Source of the DNA: Cololabis saira
Lineage: Eukaryota; Chordata; Actinopteri; Beloniformes; Belonidae
DNA: 64,000 nucleotides
Reading direction: 5' to 3'
Assembly: GCF_033807715.1 (NCBI RefSeq)
Contig: NC_084591.1
Span: 45,150,368 to 45,214,367 of the forward strand
Position numbers and translations under genes: made by a program. Shown here in pieces: positions 43,660 to 57,000 of the stretch. Within the stretch, counting starts at the first letter, position 1. Every line of letters begins with the position of its first letter. The notes under the pieces were generated by a model that was not told the DNA's origin, did not search any database, and saw nothing but the letters and a program-made list of their open reading frames with translations.

Positions 43660-46390
43660 CCAAGTTAAAAACCACAATTTTCTTACGATTTATGATTTCT
43701 GTGTTTCAATTCAGTTGAGATTGTTTTATGTACTTGATGTTCTGTCGCTATTCTGGAAATAAATAAGGTTTTTGTTTAAAAAATCATTGCAAAAATCTTA
43801 AAACATGTTAATATTCACTTATTTAATTGTGAAACAATCATCAAAAATCACAACAAACATTAACAGTATAAATGCACTTATGAATTATAATGCATAGCAG
43901 GTAAAGGACATTAACAAAGATAGTCCTAAAAAAAAGAAACGCACACAAAAAACAACACATCAACGGTACGCCTTGACTAAGTTACATACAGAACGTACAG
44001 AAATCCTCATAACCAGACTATTCGCCATATAGACGCTCATGTTTCTAACTAGACTGTGTCTTATCTTCACATCTAGCAGAAAACAAGTCACACAACTAGC
44101 AGAAAAAACATTACTCTGGAACCACAGGGAAATCAAGCCTCTTCATACTGTATATGAGAAAAAAGTGGCCCGTGTAGTGTAAAATGTGTCTGTGCACCCA
44201 TTTAATGTGCGTGCACGGACACATTTTGACATGAGTCTTAATTCTAAGTGTAGTGTGTCTGTTTTTGGGGTTGATGGCAGAGTTGTGGTTTTACAAAGTT
44301 TGGTTTTGTAGACGTGCAGAAATGGATCTGAAAGTCCGTTGCACGGATGTTGAGTTTGACAGGAGTGATCAGTTTGTACAGAGAGGAAGCTTTGTGTAAC
44401 ACCCAGGTCCAAAATGGGACCAAATACAGAAGTGAAACCACACAAAGAGCAGCAGAGCATTGCAGACAGCAGGTGTGAGGTGCGGTTATGCCAGTAAAAG
44501 AAACAGAGAGCACATTTAAATATCTCATGTTTGTTTACATAAACCATCAGATGGACTTCTTCTCATGACTTTGCCAAAGGTTTTAGTTACAAGTTCAGTA
44601 ATTATAGAGCGAAAAGGTAACCAACTGTGAAATTCCCCAGTTTATACAGTGAGATGAGACTGATCAAAGTGTTAAAAACCCTGATTGGTTTTATGTATTA
44701 TTTAAAACTACAACCAAAATCAAGGAATGGGTAAAAAGATATTTTAATTCAAACTTCTGTTTTAAAAAAAGACAAAAAAACAATTAAAGAGAAGTAACAT
44801 TTGTCATTATTTGAATGATTACATGCAATGAATACATAAGGAAAAATATAAAAAATAACGTAAAGTTTTTTGAAAGTTATTTCTTTAATTAGAAAACAGT
44901 AATTTTTCCCACCCGAAGTGACAGTGACTCTTGTGCCTTTTCCGCAGTTGTGCTAAAACCTGATCACAGATTCATAATACTCATGGTATGTTTTATTGAT
45001 TTATTATCTGTGATAGAATATAATTCTTCTCTGAACTTAAAAAATTGAGAAAAAGAAGATTTAACAACAGCTGATTTTTTTACTGAGTTCAAATTTTATT
45101 GCAAAATTCCTTATTTTTACAGAAATGACTGAACTGCATGGAAGTTCCTCAAAAATATAAATATAAACATTTGAGATAGAGACAGAAATATACTTACTTT
45201 AAGTAACTTTAACCATTATGCCTTTTACCATCACATCATCACAATTAACATGTCCAACATCCAAAAGCTTCATAGACAACAATGAAGTGTGATGTCTAAA
45301 TGTTTTACAGTTAGACCTCAGTGGGCTGTGCCTGTTGTGAGAGTGACCGCTCTTTCTTTTCCCCCAGCAATAAAACACAATCACACTATGATATGTGAAT
45401 ATGTGTAGCATGTAACAACTTCAGAATGAAGATAAAAAGGCTTTTTTTTTTTTTTACCTTTTGTGACAGTGACTATTGTTCTTTTTCCCCAGTAGTCAAA
45501 GTAGTTGTCACGGTGACAGATTTTGAGGGGCTTTATAAGTACTTACCAAAACATTTACCTCGATATTTTATTGTTGCTGCAGTTTACATCCCAAAAGTCC
45601 TCATGTGAAGAATGAAGCCAATAAAGAAATCAGAATACAGGTTTTCTGACAGAACCATGCAGTCCTGTACTATTCTTTGAGCTTCTCCTTTAAGATATTT
45701 ATTTCCTGGGGTTTGAAATGGGTGACGTGACACCTGCTTTCCAACAACTACACCACAATTTCTCTCTGTCACATATTATTGCCAGCTCCATTTCCAACAG
45801 TTCACATGCCATTCAGCCAATAATAACAGAGACTTGTTCACAAGTCTTGATTTCCACAGTGGGAAATATATCAATTGTGTTCTTGGATTCCTCAATTGAT
45901 CTGTCATAACTATTTCAAACACCTACACCTACACCTACACCTACACATCTAAGTATTCCATTTAAGCCCATTAAGTATTGAATGATTTTCCACTAAAATA
46001 AAAGCTAAACATTTTTAATGTTTCAAAATTCAATTAATAAATCAAAGACACTCAAGGTAGTGTTTTTTTATTTATTTATCACTGCGACTGGGATTAGAAC
46101 AATGGTTATAATGTGAGTGGATTATCATTTCCATGTTAAACACTTTTTTATGTAACCTAAATGTAACATATAACAGCTAAATGTAATTATCTATATCCAA
46201 TCACCAGTGTTGTGCAAGTTCATACCTCTCATGAACTAGTTCAAAGTTCAGTTCACATAGTTTAAAAATGAACAGTTCACGTTCATAGTTCACCATTTTC
46301 ATTTTGAACTAGTTCAAATTCAGTTCATTTCAATATTTTTAGGTGAGAAGTACGAATTAAACGCCCCCCTATCCTAAAACTGTTCACCGT
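43660..46390. other. Unassigned intergenic DNA
   Basis: No gene supported. AT-rich with oligo-T tracts; two similar segments with GACAGTGACT...CCCCAGT (about 44,920-44,960 and 45,465-45,505) suggest an old local duplication. A short CCTACA hexamer repeat lies at 45,920-45,945, and GTTCA-rich imperfect repeats at 46,205-46,330. Confidence 0.5.
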
Positions 46391-46394
46391 ATAC

Positions 46395-46574
46395 CAGTGG
46401 TCTCCAACCCTGGTCCTCAGGTCCCTGTCCTGCATGTTTTAGATATTTCCCTGCTTCAGCACCCTGATAAAAATGACTGTCATTAACAAACTTGTTCAGT
46501 CCTGGATGACAAGCTGATGACGACCATTAATTAGAATCAGGTGTGATGATGCAAGGAAAGGTTTAAGACCCCTG
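46395..46574. repeat. hAT-type MITE inserted in BED/hAT pseudogene
   Basis: CAGTGGTCTCCAACCCTGGTCC at the left, TTAAGACCCCTG at the right. The flanking 8-mers CCGTATAC and CTGTAAAC share 6 of 8 bases, consistent with an aged 8-bp duplication. Confidence 0.65.
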
Positions 46575-47227
46575 CTGTAAACAATCATGTATTGTCCTAG
46601 TGGCTTTTCAACTTTACTCAGGCTGTAAATCTCCAACAATGTAGTCCAGGGGTGTCCAAAGTCGGTCCTCGAGGGCCGGTGTCCTGCATGTTTTAGATGT
46701 GTCCCTTTTTTTATCAAACCGTGATACAAGGAGCTTGGTCATCAACAGAACTATCCAGACTTTGATGACAAGGTGGTGACGACCGTTAATTAGAATCAGG
46801 TGTGTTGATGCAGGGAAACAACTAAAACATGCAGGACTGCGGCCCTCGAGGACCGACTTTGGACACCCCTGATGTAGTCCATTATCAGTGTGTCTACCTG
46901 TTGCTGGGAAGGCTGCAGCAGTGGGACTGGGGTCTTCTTGGTCTTTCCTGATGACTTTGTTTGATTGTCAAGGACTTGCAGATATTTTCTCACACTGGAC
47001 GGATGCTTTAACTCCACATGACGTTTCTAATGTGAAGTTGACGAGGCAGACGTTGGGACTTGTTTTCTCAGTGCAGGTGGACATAATTTGCACAGAAAGG
47101 TTAGATTTCTACCGTTGAACTCTTTGGGAGACAATGTGTAAAATTCCCCGCAGATAATGATAAGTGGAGGCATCATCTGATGGCTCACTGACGCTGCGTC
47201 TGCAACGTCTCTCTCTTCACTGGTCAT
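46575..47227 (-). pseudogene. Decayed BED-finger hAT-transposase-like gene, N-terminal part
   Basis: ATG at 47,227 (MTSEERDVADAASV), a BED-type zinc finger (FLCKLCPP ... KRHVELKHP, C-x2-C and H-x4-H), then VDTLIMDYI and, after the MITE at 46,647-46,871, VGDLQP and LSKVEKPLGQYM, which correspond to the IVGDLQPLSTVEKPSF motif of BED-hAT proteins. Defects: TAG at 47,027-47,029 where the finger should have a Leu, MITE insertion, and a one-base frameshift after VGDLQ. A CpG-rich segment upstream (47,230-47,340) may be its old promoter. Confidence 0.75.
46647..46871. repeat. hAT-type MITE with perfect 8-bp target duplication
   Basis: Near-perfect inverted ends CAGGGGTGTCCAAAGTCGGT / ACCGACTTTGGACACCCCTG, flanked by ATGTAGTC on both sides (46,639-46,646 and 46,872-46,879). 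It splits the BED/hAT-like frame. Confidence 0.93.
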
Positions 47228-47339
47228 GTAAAGACTGCACCGGGCTCGGGCCGCCGTTGCTATGGAGCTGGTGCCCGTTGTTATGCTGGTGTGCGCGCTG
47301 CATTGTGGGTAATGTAGTGTGAAGTCGTCGTCTCGTCGA

Positions 47340-48085
47340 GTATTTTAAATGTGCACGCTGCCCGCTGGTGAAATGAGAAGGATTATTCCGTAATTGAACC
47401 TAAACCTCAACGTAGTGGGTATCATATGAAACTAGAAATGCTACAGTTTCAGATGATACCGAACATTATCTTTTCTGGGCTTCACTTCATGCCGATCTCA
47501 AAACAAACGAAAGCCAAAATACACATTTCACAGCCAGCACATCAGTTCATCACACACTATGTCAGCAAATCCCAAAGCTATTCTCACCAAAAGCAGTATA
47601 TTTTATTTCCTTGCCATTTCGTTGTCATTATCAGTCTATCCACACCATTCTGATCAAAATTCACGACTTCATCCGCCGTCATTTCATATCCTGCTGGTCG
47701 CGGCCATTTTTTTCTTTGGTTTATCACAATTTGCTCAGGTATGTGAACATTCACAATTTTTCTGACACTGGAAATGTATGCTGTGAGGTCTTAGCTATCC
47801 ATTGAGACCAAGATTATGCATATTGTCCTTATAATTGTGGAGATATAGTTGATTTAATTTGAATAGGCCTGTTTAGACGAAATTCACCTCCAAAATCCCT
47901 ACGGGTTAACAGGTTAATTAGGGCACTTAGGATAGATCAAATTTTGTATTCAATGTTGTATTTGTTATAAATAAAAGAGCAACACACCCAACCTCTCAAA
48001 ATGTTTTAATCAAATTAAACAAGATAATCCAAACTGAATATTCATTGGAATTTTCATCTGTTTTTGCTGATCGTCTACACACCAC
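47340..48085. other. Unassigned intergenic DNA
   Basis: Between the BED/hAT pseudogene and the 3' end of the P450. Short frames only; no recognisable domain. Confidence 0.5.
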
Positions 48086-48089
48086 CAAG

Positions 48090-51000
48090 CTACGTTGACC
48101 TCAGTTGGACCTTCATGTAATAAGGTTTGGGAGTCAAAGTGGCACCAAAGACTGGGGTGAAGTCTGGTTCTCCTGCATCTTCAGGCCAGATGAACTTAAA
48201 CCTCCTCAGCAGAGTCACGATGATGAAGAAGAGCTCCATACGAGCCAGACCCTCTCCGAGACATATTCGAGGACCTGAGTCATAGAAAGACATCAAAGTA
48301 AACAACATTTGATTCCCTCTATCTGTGTACGCTACCACAGATGCAACATAATTTTTAGGTATGTGTACCAGCAGAGAAGGGCATGAAGGCTTCTGGTTTG
48401 AAGAACTCTCCCTTGTCATTAAGAAAGTTTTCTGGGTTAAATTCCTCAGGATATTTCCACTGTCCTTCCTCCCTCAGCACAGAGCTCAGATTCGGAATGA
48501 CCGTTGTACCCTGAAGAGAAAACCAAAAGGACAAAAGTCATGAAGTATTGGGCTCTGATACCCAAATCTTTTAACCATGTGCCTCTTACCTTGGGAATAG
48601 AATATCCCATGAGCTCTGTGTCTTTAGTTGTGCAGTGAACGACACTGAGAGGAACAGTGTTGGCAATCCTCTGCAATTCATGGATCACAGCCTGGATAAA
48701 GATAGATATATTACTTATACTTACTTAACGATGAAAAAGAATAAAACAGGCGGCAAAATTGCAAACTATTCTGATTTTAGTCTGGATTACTTCCAGCAAC
48801 ATGTCGACAGCTAGCAATAAGGTATGTGTGGCAGGGTGGAGGAGCAGCCACTCAGGTGATTGGGCACGGGTGTGCCCAATCAACCTCTCCACCCTGCCTG
48901 GATACATAAGAAGTGGCTGCACAGCAGCAAGGGGTCTCTGCTGAGGGTGCTGCTACACTGGCACCCAACGTGGGGCCCGACAGGATGGAGGAGGGATGCG
49001 GGGAGCGGACCCTGGAGGCGCTTGCACAGGCGCTGGCAGACCTGGCAGCCCTGTTGCAGAGCCAGGGGGAGCACCAGCTCGCAGCGCTGGAGGCGCTGGT
49101 GGCGCAGCAGCCAGCAGGCCGTGAGGCAGAGGCTGCCGCCAAGCGATGGCTCCCGAGGCGGCCCCAGCGACGGTGGGACCCGCAGCGCGACCCACCCCGG
49201 CACCACGCCGGAGGTTCGCCACGGCAGCACTGGTGGCGCAGCAGCCGACAGGCCGTGAGGCGGAGGCTGCAGGCTGCCAAGCGACGGCTCCTGAGGCGGC
49301 CCCAGCGACGGCGGATGCAACATAATTTGCATCCGCCGGGAGGGGGAGAGGCGGGGGCAGTCGGCTAGGCCGGATGGTCCCCGGCCTGAGTTGGGCGATG
49401 GGGGTGTGTGGCAGGGTAGAGGAGCAGCCGCTCAGTTGATTGGGTACGGGTGTGCCCAATCAACCTCTCCACCCTGCCTGGCTACATAAGAAGTGGCTGC
49501 ACAGCAGCAAGGGGTCTCTGCTGAGGGTGCTGGTGCACGTGTGTCTGCAGTGAACGAGAATAAAAACGTTTCCTGCACAAAATCCTGCGTCCTCTATCCT
49601 GTCGGTCGGCCCCAGTGCCAACGAGCTTGCTACAGTATGTTTAGGAATGGAAGAAATTGCCAAAATGGATAGATCTAGAAACCATTAAATTTGATATTTC
49701 AAGTTGTGTAATGCTAAACAGAAACTTAGACCCAGGTGCTGACTTGATGAAAGAAGTGAGGACATAATAACCAATATGTGTGATGAAGTACTGTACCTGC
49801 ATGTACGGCATCTTGTGTCTGTCCTCAAAACTGACCCGATCCTTCCCCTCCGCTATCTGGTCTATCTCCTGCTGACATTGTTCTGCAAAAGCAAATGGAA
49901 TCACACTGACCACTTTCAGTTTTGTTTTTTTTAATCCCCGATTTTTTACCCATTTTATCACCAAGTGCTCATACCTAAGTGACAGTCCCTCTGCCAACCC
50001 CAGGAGGGCCTAACTGAGCTCAGGTCTCCTCCTTAACCTGAGGAGTGAGCAGGCCACTTCTTTTCACCACACAGGGTGGGGCTTCTCTGGCTGGACGTAG
50101 CGCGTGGAAGGATCACGTTATTCTGGCCAGATCCTCATCTCATATCACCCCATCTGGCGCCCCGGCTGGCCAGAGGGGACATGTAAATTATAGTGCAGGA
50201 CTGTTGCATGTTTTTGTGAGGGTAGCTCACATTGCTACCAAAGGGAACACGGGGAGAACTCCACACAGAAAGGCCCTTTCACCAACCCCGCCCAGGGTGT
50301 GTGCGCTAAAGTCATGGGGGAACTTAACATGCATTCAGCGCCCACAGCGTTCCCATCAGGAATTTAACCCACAACCTTCTTGCTGTGAGACGGCTGCACT
50401 ACCAGCTGCGCCACCATGCCCCGTTGTCAGTTCTTTTCAAAGCCGTTTCTCCATGACTGAAGATGTGTCCAGCAGCACTCAGTTCCCTGAGATCTGGGGC
50501 CTCATGTTCGAAACGTGCGGCGCACAAAAAACGTGCGTACGCCACTTTCTACGCTCACGGTCGGATGTTCGAAAATTGATTTGAACGTAGAAAGTTGCGG
50601 TCCTTCACGCACACATCATGTCTGGCGTACAAACTTTTCTGAGGTTTTGACCGTTGGCGACACTCGTTGGTGATGCAGTAAAATGCAGAATATGAGGAAA
50701 GGTGACGTCAACAATAAGTTCGCGATCACACATGAAGGACACAACAGTCTCCACATCACCAGATAAGTCACACAAGAGTGGAGCTGCAACAATCTCACAA
50801 TCAACCACATGATCTGAACATACAATTAAAGGCAGGAGCTCAACGATGGAACCTGCAAATCCCAATGGCAGCTTTGGCTCCGTTAGAGCACACTGCTGAT
50901 AGCAAGATCAGGAGCGAGTCTTCAGGGACCACACTGACCTGCTGGTCCAGGACTAAGACTGGACCATCAGCTGGTTTAGGTACCAAGCGGATCCTTCTGG

Positions 51001-54000
51001 ATCTCTGCCCTGAACTGGACCAGCTGCTCCGGTTCAGACCAACATGATGCTTTTTCAGCTGGAGCTGCTGACAGGTCGGACATCTCTCAGTCGCCATGAC
51101 GAGTACTGGAGATTAAAGCCAGATCCTAAAACATCCCATAACTGTGTCTGGACAGAAAAACATTAAAATACATTTTGCAGCGAAAAAACGGTTCTGTAAA
51201 ATTGTCTTTTAAAATAAAACTAAGATGACATGGAAAGGTTGGTTGGTACGAACTGATGTGACTCAGAAATAAATTAATGAAGTTGAATGAATGACGTTTT
51301 TATTGAATGTTTAGGCAACTTTCAGAGTCTGATATCGAGTCGGCTGCAGGTGCTGCAGGATCCAGAAAGTGTTTCTCCGGTGATGGAGTCCGGGACTAAG
51401 ACCGGTCTGTCCTTCTGTGGATGCAACACTCCGAGTTACAGTAACTTTGCTCTTTATTTCTCATGTTTGCACCTCGATAATCCCGTCGGGGAGTTGTCTT
51501 TCTGCAGCGGAGGAATCAGATCGTGATCATTTATGTTTTAAATATAAGTTTATATTGTTCATATTGTTATACTTATGAGAGAGGTGATCGTGGACATCCA
51601 CAATGTGTAAAACTCAATACACGTGTACGTTGATCTTAATCCGTCAGTATATAATACGCGTGACAATAAAGCGGAACGAGGAGACGTTTTTCTTCCAAAA
51701 ACTTAAAGGGATTGTGACATGAAAAACACATTTTTCTTGATTTTTTGTGTTTTGTTGGGTGTCTTGACATCAATTACACCCAAAAAACAACAAACTTTTA
51801 ACATTCAGTGTATTGTGTGCTTTCTGGGATTTTCCGCATAACTATGCAAAAACGGCGCATGTGGTTTGGTGGCGGATCGTTACGTAACGATCCACTAAAT
51901 CACCGCCCCCTCCACCCAGCTCCCTGTCTCCTCCAATACATCCATGGTCTCCTCTCCTCTCCAGCGCACCATAAAGGCTGATTTATGGTTCCGCGTTACA
52001 CCGACGCAGACCCTACGGCGTAGGGTTACGCGGCGACGCGCACCATACGCTGAACCCTACGGCGTAGGCTCTGCGTCGATTTAACGCGGAACCATAAATG
52101 AGGCTTAACACGCCTCTTTTGTTCTAATCACCGGAGGAAAACTGCTAAGAAGACCCGCGGCCACTGACTGGACTTAAGATAAGGGGACAGTGCTGCTTGC
52201 ATGCCTTTATTTTTATAATTGTTTGTTGTGGTTCGCCCTCCTGCTTTTCCGTGCATGCTTCGCCTGTCGCTCCGACGCCGCTGTGAGCGTATGGCTGGAG
52301 GAGGAGGAGGTTTGGAGGAGGAGCGGAGCAATGATTGACAGGAAAGGGGGGAAAGGAAGCGTTTTTCACGGCGCAAAAAAACACTGTAATAAAAAGCCAG
52401 GAAAAGATTACTAGAGTGAAGTTTTTCTTGTTACACTCTTTTAGACACATTTGAGGGATGTTGCCCAAGACTTTTAATAGTGTTAAAAGCATGTTAAAAA
52501 TGATGTCACAATACCTTTAAGTTCTGGTGTCGGCTCTTAAAATACAAACAAGAAAAGCAGAGTGTAATGTTGCACCAATGCTGCCCATAAACATTCACAA
52601 ACCCGTACGATCATAATAAAACCAAAACTCTTCACAGAACGCAACACAAAGCAGAGAACAGCTCAGTTTAAAAATATAAAAATCAAAACTTACAAAGGGC
52701 CACAAATGCACAAGGTTGATTTGGCTTACTCAGGCAGATAAGAATCCAGTTTCCAGTCAAGATCCAGCTTAAGATGATTTATTTTCAGTTGTTAACAGCA
52801 AACAAACATGCTTCAAACATGCTGCCTTTCTGCTCAGTCCTGCTGCTGTCCCGCTGCCTCAGGTAAAAAACCATTTCCCCTCCCAGTGCATTACCTGCCT
52901 TGACACACCTTGGCTGCATTGCCTTCAATTAAGTGATTGAACTATTTAGTGCCCCCTACTATTGACCCATACACGAACAATAATAAACAAACAAAATAAA
53001 CTAGTGAAATAGCTCCTTCACCCATAATAAAATCGGAAGAAATGCCTCCAAATAAATTATTTTTTCCAGGCCTCAACTTTTGACGGGACTATCTCCAGCT
53101 CACAGACGATGTTTTTTTTATTAAATTTTTTTTAATTTGTTTTACTTGTTTTTGCAAGTTCCTTGTTAGGATTTTTTTTTAGGTTTTTAATGGATAATTA
53201 TCTTCATTATCATATTCAAATATATCTACTTGAGGGAGGAGACAGGACGGAGTGTTGTGCTCCCGCATGTGCACTCAATTCCACGTTGATTGTGATGTTC
53301 AAAGGAACCTGCGTGGATTTGGGCGTACGCACAGTTTTGAACATCTGAATTTTTTTTTGCGTACGCAAGAATTCCACGCACGGATTCACGTTAAAATCCA
53401 TGCACGTTTCGAACATGAGGCCCCAGGAGTCTGACAGCAGAAGACACTGCTGTTTACTTCTGTGCACGACAGACACAGTGACTTTCAGTTAATTTATTTT
53501 GTATGATTAAGCAATCATTGCAGGGAATGATAGGCACAGAGTAGGAAAGACTGCTCATGTGAACATGCATGATCATCTGCATAAAGTAACATGGCGTTCA
53601 TATTATTGGTTCATTCAAATGCATCAGTAGAAAGAAGCCCCTGTCAGTCAGTAAACTACTTTAGTGGTTGCAGGACTTTTAAAATTAAATTATATATAAT
53701 ATATATATTTTTTAATATATTTTCATATTTTATACTTTTTGGCGTTGGGTGACAGCAGCCCCGCAGTTGTAACATTGGACATGGTCCGAATGGTCTCTGC
53801 TGAAGCCAATATATTATTCAGTAAGTATGTTGCTTCAGTCAGAGTTGTTTTTGGCAGCTGACATGATATCGCTGTATCAAGCAATCAAATTAACTGCTGT
53901 TAAAAAATTGTGCTAACTAACTTCCATTTCAATGGAAATCACTTCTGGTTCAACTGAAATTTTCAGTTGTGTGTGTGTGTGAGGATTTTCAGTTGTATGT

Positions 54001-57000
54001 GTAAAAGGTTTTCCACCAGTGAGTGCATGAGGGAAACATTTTTAACTATATATGAGCAGATTTCACTAGTATGTATAACAGCGTTCCAGTAGTATCTGTG
54101 AGCACATTTCAGTTGTATATGTGAGGGGATACATTTCCAGTCGTATAAGAGCATTTCACTGATGTGTGATACATTTCCCATGTGAGTGTGTGGGGTTTTC
54201 AGTATGGTGTGTAAAAGTGGCAAAACCTGCCATTGTTTATGTTATGTTTATGTAATGTAAACCTGACCCCCGTCTAGAGACAAATTCTGTAATTGTACTA
54301 TAAATAAAATGGAATTGAATTGAAAAGTTTAAAAGTGTTTAGTTTCATGTGTTTATGAACGCTAAATCAGAATAATGTCCCTTATGTCCCTGGACTTTGC
54401 AACTAGAGGGAATAACATCCTGGACCTCCTGTATACCAATGTGAAGGAAGGATATAACTCTTCATCTCTTCCTCCCTTTGGGGACTTATGGCGCTTTTCA
54501 ACTAGTACCTACTCGGCCCGACTCAACTCGCCTCTACTCAGTTTGGCGCCTTTCCACTAGGGGTCTAACGTGCCGAGTAGATACTTTTTCTGTAACTACT
54601 CTGCCGAGGTTCTAAGCGGGCTGAGTCGGGCTGCATCTGACGTCATCACACTACAGGCCACCGATTTGTCAGGAGATTGGCCCAATCGCACAATCGAGTA
54701 CGTCACAGAGGCTTCGCTCCAATGACGCCTACTTCTGATCTGAGTATTGAAAAGAAATGAGGGCAAGGTGAGTAGGGCTGAGTAGGTACTAGTGTAAAAG
54801 CGCCATTAGGCCACAACCTAATACACTTGGTCACCACCTACAGGTCGAAGGCGGAACAGCACGTGGCCGGTAAAAGGGAAGGTAAATATTTGGTCCAAAG
54901 AAACAGAAAGCGCGATTCTTTATTTCTTTCTTTATTCTGCTGCTGTAAGAAATGCGCATTACCGCCACCTGGTGGTTCACGGCGGCACTATTTTCTTCAG
55001 TCAAAGGTTTTTTGTGGCGCTACAGTGTAATGGAAACACGCCGGCTAAAGGGGCGGAGGAGACAGTTGTTTCTGTTAGAGGTTCCTATAACACCAGATTT
55101 ATCCTGAATTCTGAATTGTAACAGACTGGGATCTTTTTAAATCAGACTTCGGGGATGATAGACTACATAAAGTTCTGTGAGGAAAGTCTTATCCCAAAAA
55201 AAGTTTTACATCTTTTCAAACAATAAGCCATGGATAAATATGGACAATAAAGGCCTTCTTAACAGGAAGAAGAGGGTTTCATAGCCAAAGATCACCAGGA
55301 GCTCACATATGTTCAGAGGGAGGTCAAGAGGAGACTGAGGGAGGCCAAAATCACCTACCAGGAGAAGATTGAGGCCAAGATGGGGCAGAAGGATACAAAT
55401 GAGGTGTAGAAGGAGATGAAGAAGATAACAGGCTGTGGGAAAGTGATACCGGGAATCTATAGGAACGTTTCCACTAGCAGGAGTCCAGGGGACATTTGCC
55501 GGACAGCAACCTCTATAGAGCCGACCGTCTCCTCGGTGCCTTCAACCGGCATATTTCCACTACACGTTAGCCCCACACAAAGACCTTTGACTGAAAAAAT
55601 AGCAATGCCAAACACCAAGTGGCGGTAATGCAAATCTTTTGCATTTCACTGAGAGCTCTGTCTGCAGATTTGTGGTCCAACACCCCATCCCTGGACCCAT
55701 TCACATCTCTGCTGCAGTCTCTTTCAAGCAGCAACCTGGCTCCTTCTCCCATCCCCAGCCCATCTGCATCTCTAAAGCCTGGATTATGGTTCTGCATTAC
55801 ACCAACACCGAGCACAAGCCGCTGCCGTAACGCCGTCGTGAACCCTCCGGACTTCTCTGTCACTTCATTTCGCTGCGGTGCAGTACCCCCCGCGAGTGCT
55901 AGGGGGGTGCGTTCTTTTCCTGAATGGTTTATCCGACTTTTCTGGTCACAGTAAATCAAAGAGATAAGGACAACTATTGTGCAAGAAAACAAAACAAAAA
56001 AAATCACACACAAACGAAGAAAAAAATGCTGAAAGTTCACGACTGCTTCACGAACCGGAACCGGAAATGCGTTGCTACCAAGCAAACCAATCACAGCCCT
56101 CTCGGTTTGCGTTGGGTCTGCGACCTCTTGACGCGTAGTTACAATTTTTGGGAGGTACGCGTCAGGCGTGGCGTGGCGTGGCGTGCGCTGTGGGGTGCTC
56201 ATTGCGGCGCAACCTGCGGCGTACGCTCAGCGTGGATTTAACGCAGAAACATAATTCAGCCTTAACTGAGAGCCCCACTCACATCTCAGACCCCTTCCAC
56301 TCCACAGCCCCTCCTCAGGATGTGTGCTGGGCAGCTTGCAGGGCTTTTTCAACCCTTCTTTAACCTCTCCCTGAGATTGAAAAAGGTGCCTGATGTCTGG
56401 AATACATCCTGCATTGTCCCAGTACCAAAGAATGGACGTCCCAGCTCTCTCAATGACTACAGGCTTGTGGCACTTACATAACACGTCATGAAGACACTCA
56501 ATATGCTTCTCCTTATAGGAGTTAAGAGATCAGAACCAATTCATCAAACTATAAGTACTTGTTAAGATATGGTATAATTGCATGTACAGGGTACAGAGCT
56601 TATAGCCCCTTTTACATTGGCGGATACCTGTGGTGAGCTGGCCCCGTGAACAACTCGTCTCCGAGGGTACACTTTACCGTGGGTCAGGGCTGATGTAAAC
56701 AGAACTAATGGGTGGCGGGTCATAGAAGGGACTTGTTGATCACGTAACCAAGTACAAACCACTGGGGGAGTTTTTTTAATGTATTATTATTTTATAAAAT
56801 AAGGAAGCAGCTAACAAGAGTAACAACAGCAGCATGATGTCACAGGTAGGGCCTATACTTGCAAGATGAGTAAGTGGGGAGACAAGGAGATCCGCGAGCT
56901 ACCATAGATCGGCGTATGTCTGGAACCACAAAGAATGCTCCATTGTTTGAACAAGTGGCCACAAAAATGACAAACAGGACCTTGCAAGAAGCAAAACCCA

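Larger units (their letters stand above)
54375..56520 (+). mobile_element. L2-like LINE, fragmented by MITEs
   Basis: Colinear remnants: endonuclease end [22 protein letters not shown] (54,390-54,455), [10 protein letters not shown]...[13 protein letters not shown] (55,125-55,205), a linker with [21 protein letters not shown] (55,320-55,380) and an RT start ([29 protein letters not shown], 56,385-56,460, with frameshifts). Interrupted by MITEs at 54,489-54,805 and 55,776-56,262 and by an inverted pair of repeats (about 54,950-55,095 and 55,465-55,640). Confidence 0.75.

Noticed and set aside
44143..44547. 134-codon minus frame near 44.3 kb
   Set aside because: No domain, no splice-compatible neighbours, and AT-rich surroundings; not supported as a gene.
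48913..49368. Host exon inside the P450 intron
   Set aside because: Lies between the LTRs of the 808-bp retroelement, downstream of its primer-binding site; it is the element's gag-like remnant.
50045..50584. 179-codon plus-strand frame as a gene
   Set aside because: Overlaps a tRNA-like SINE in reverse orientation and the left end of an inverted-repeat transposon.
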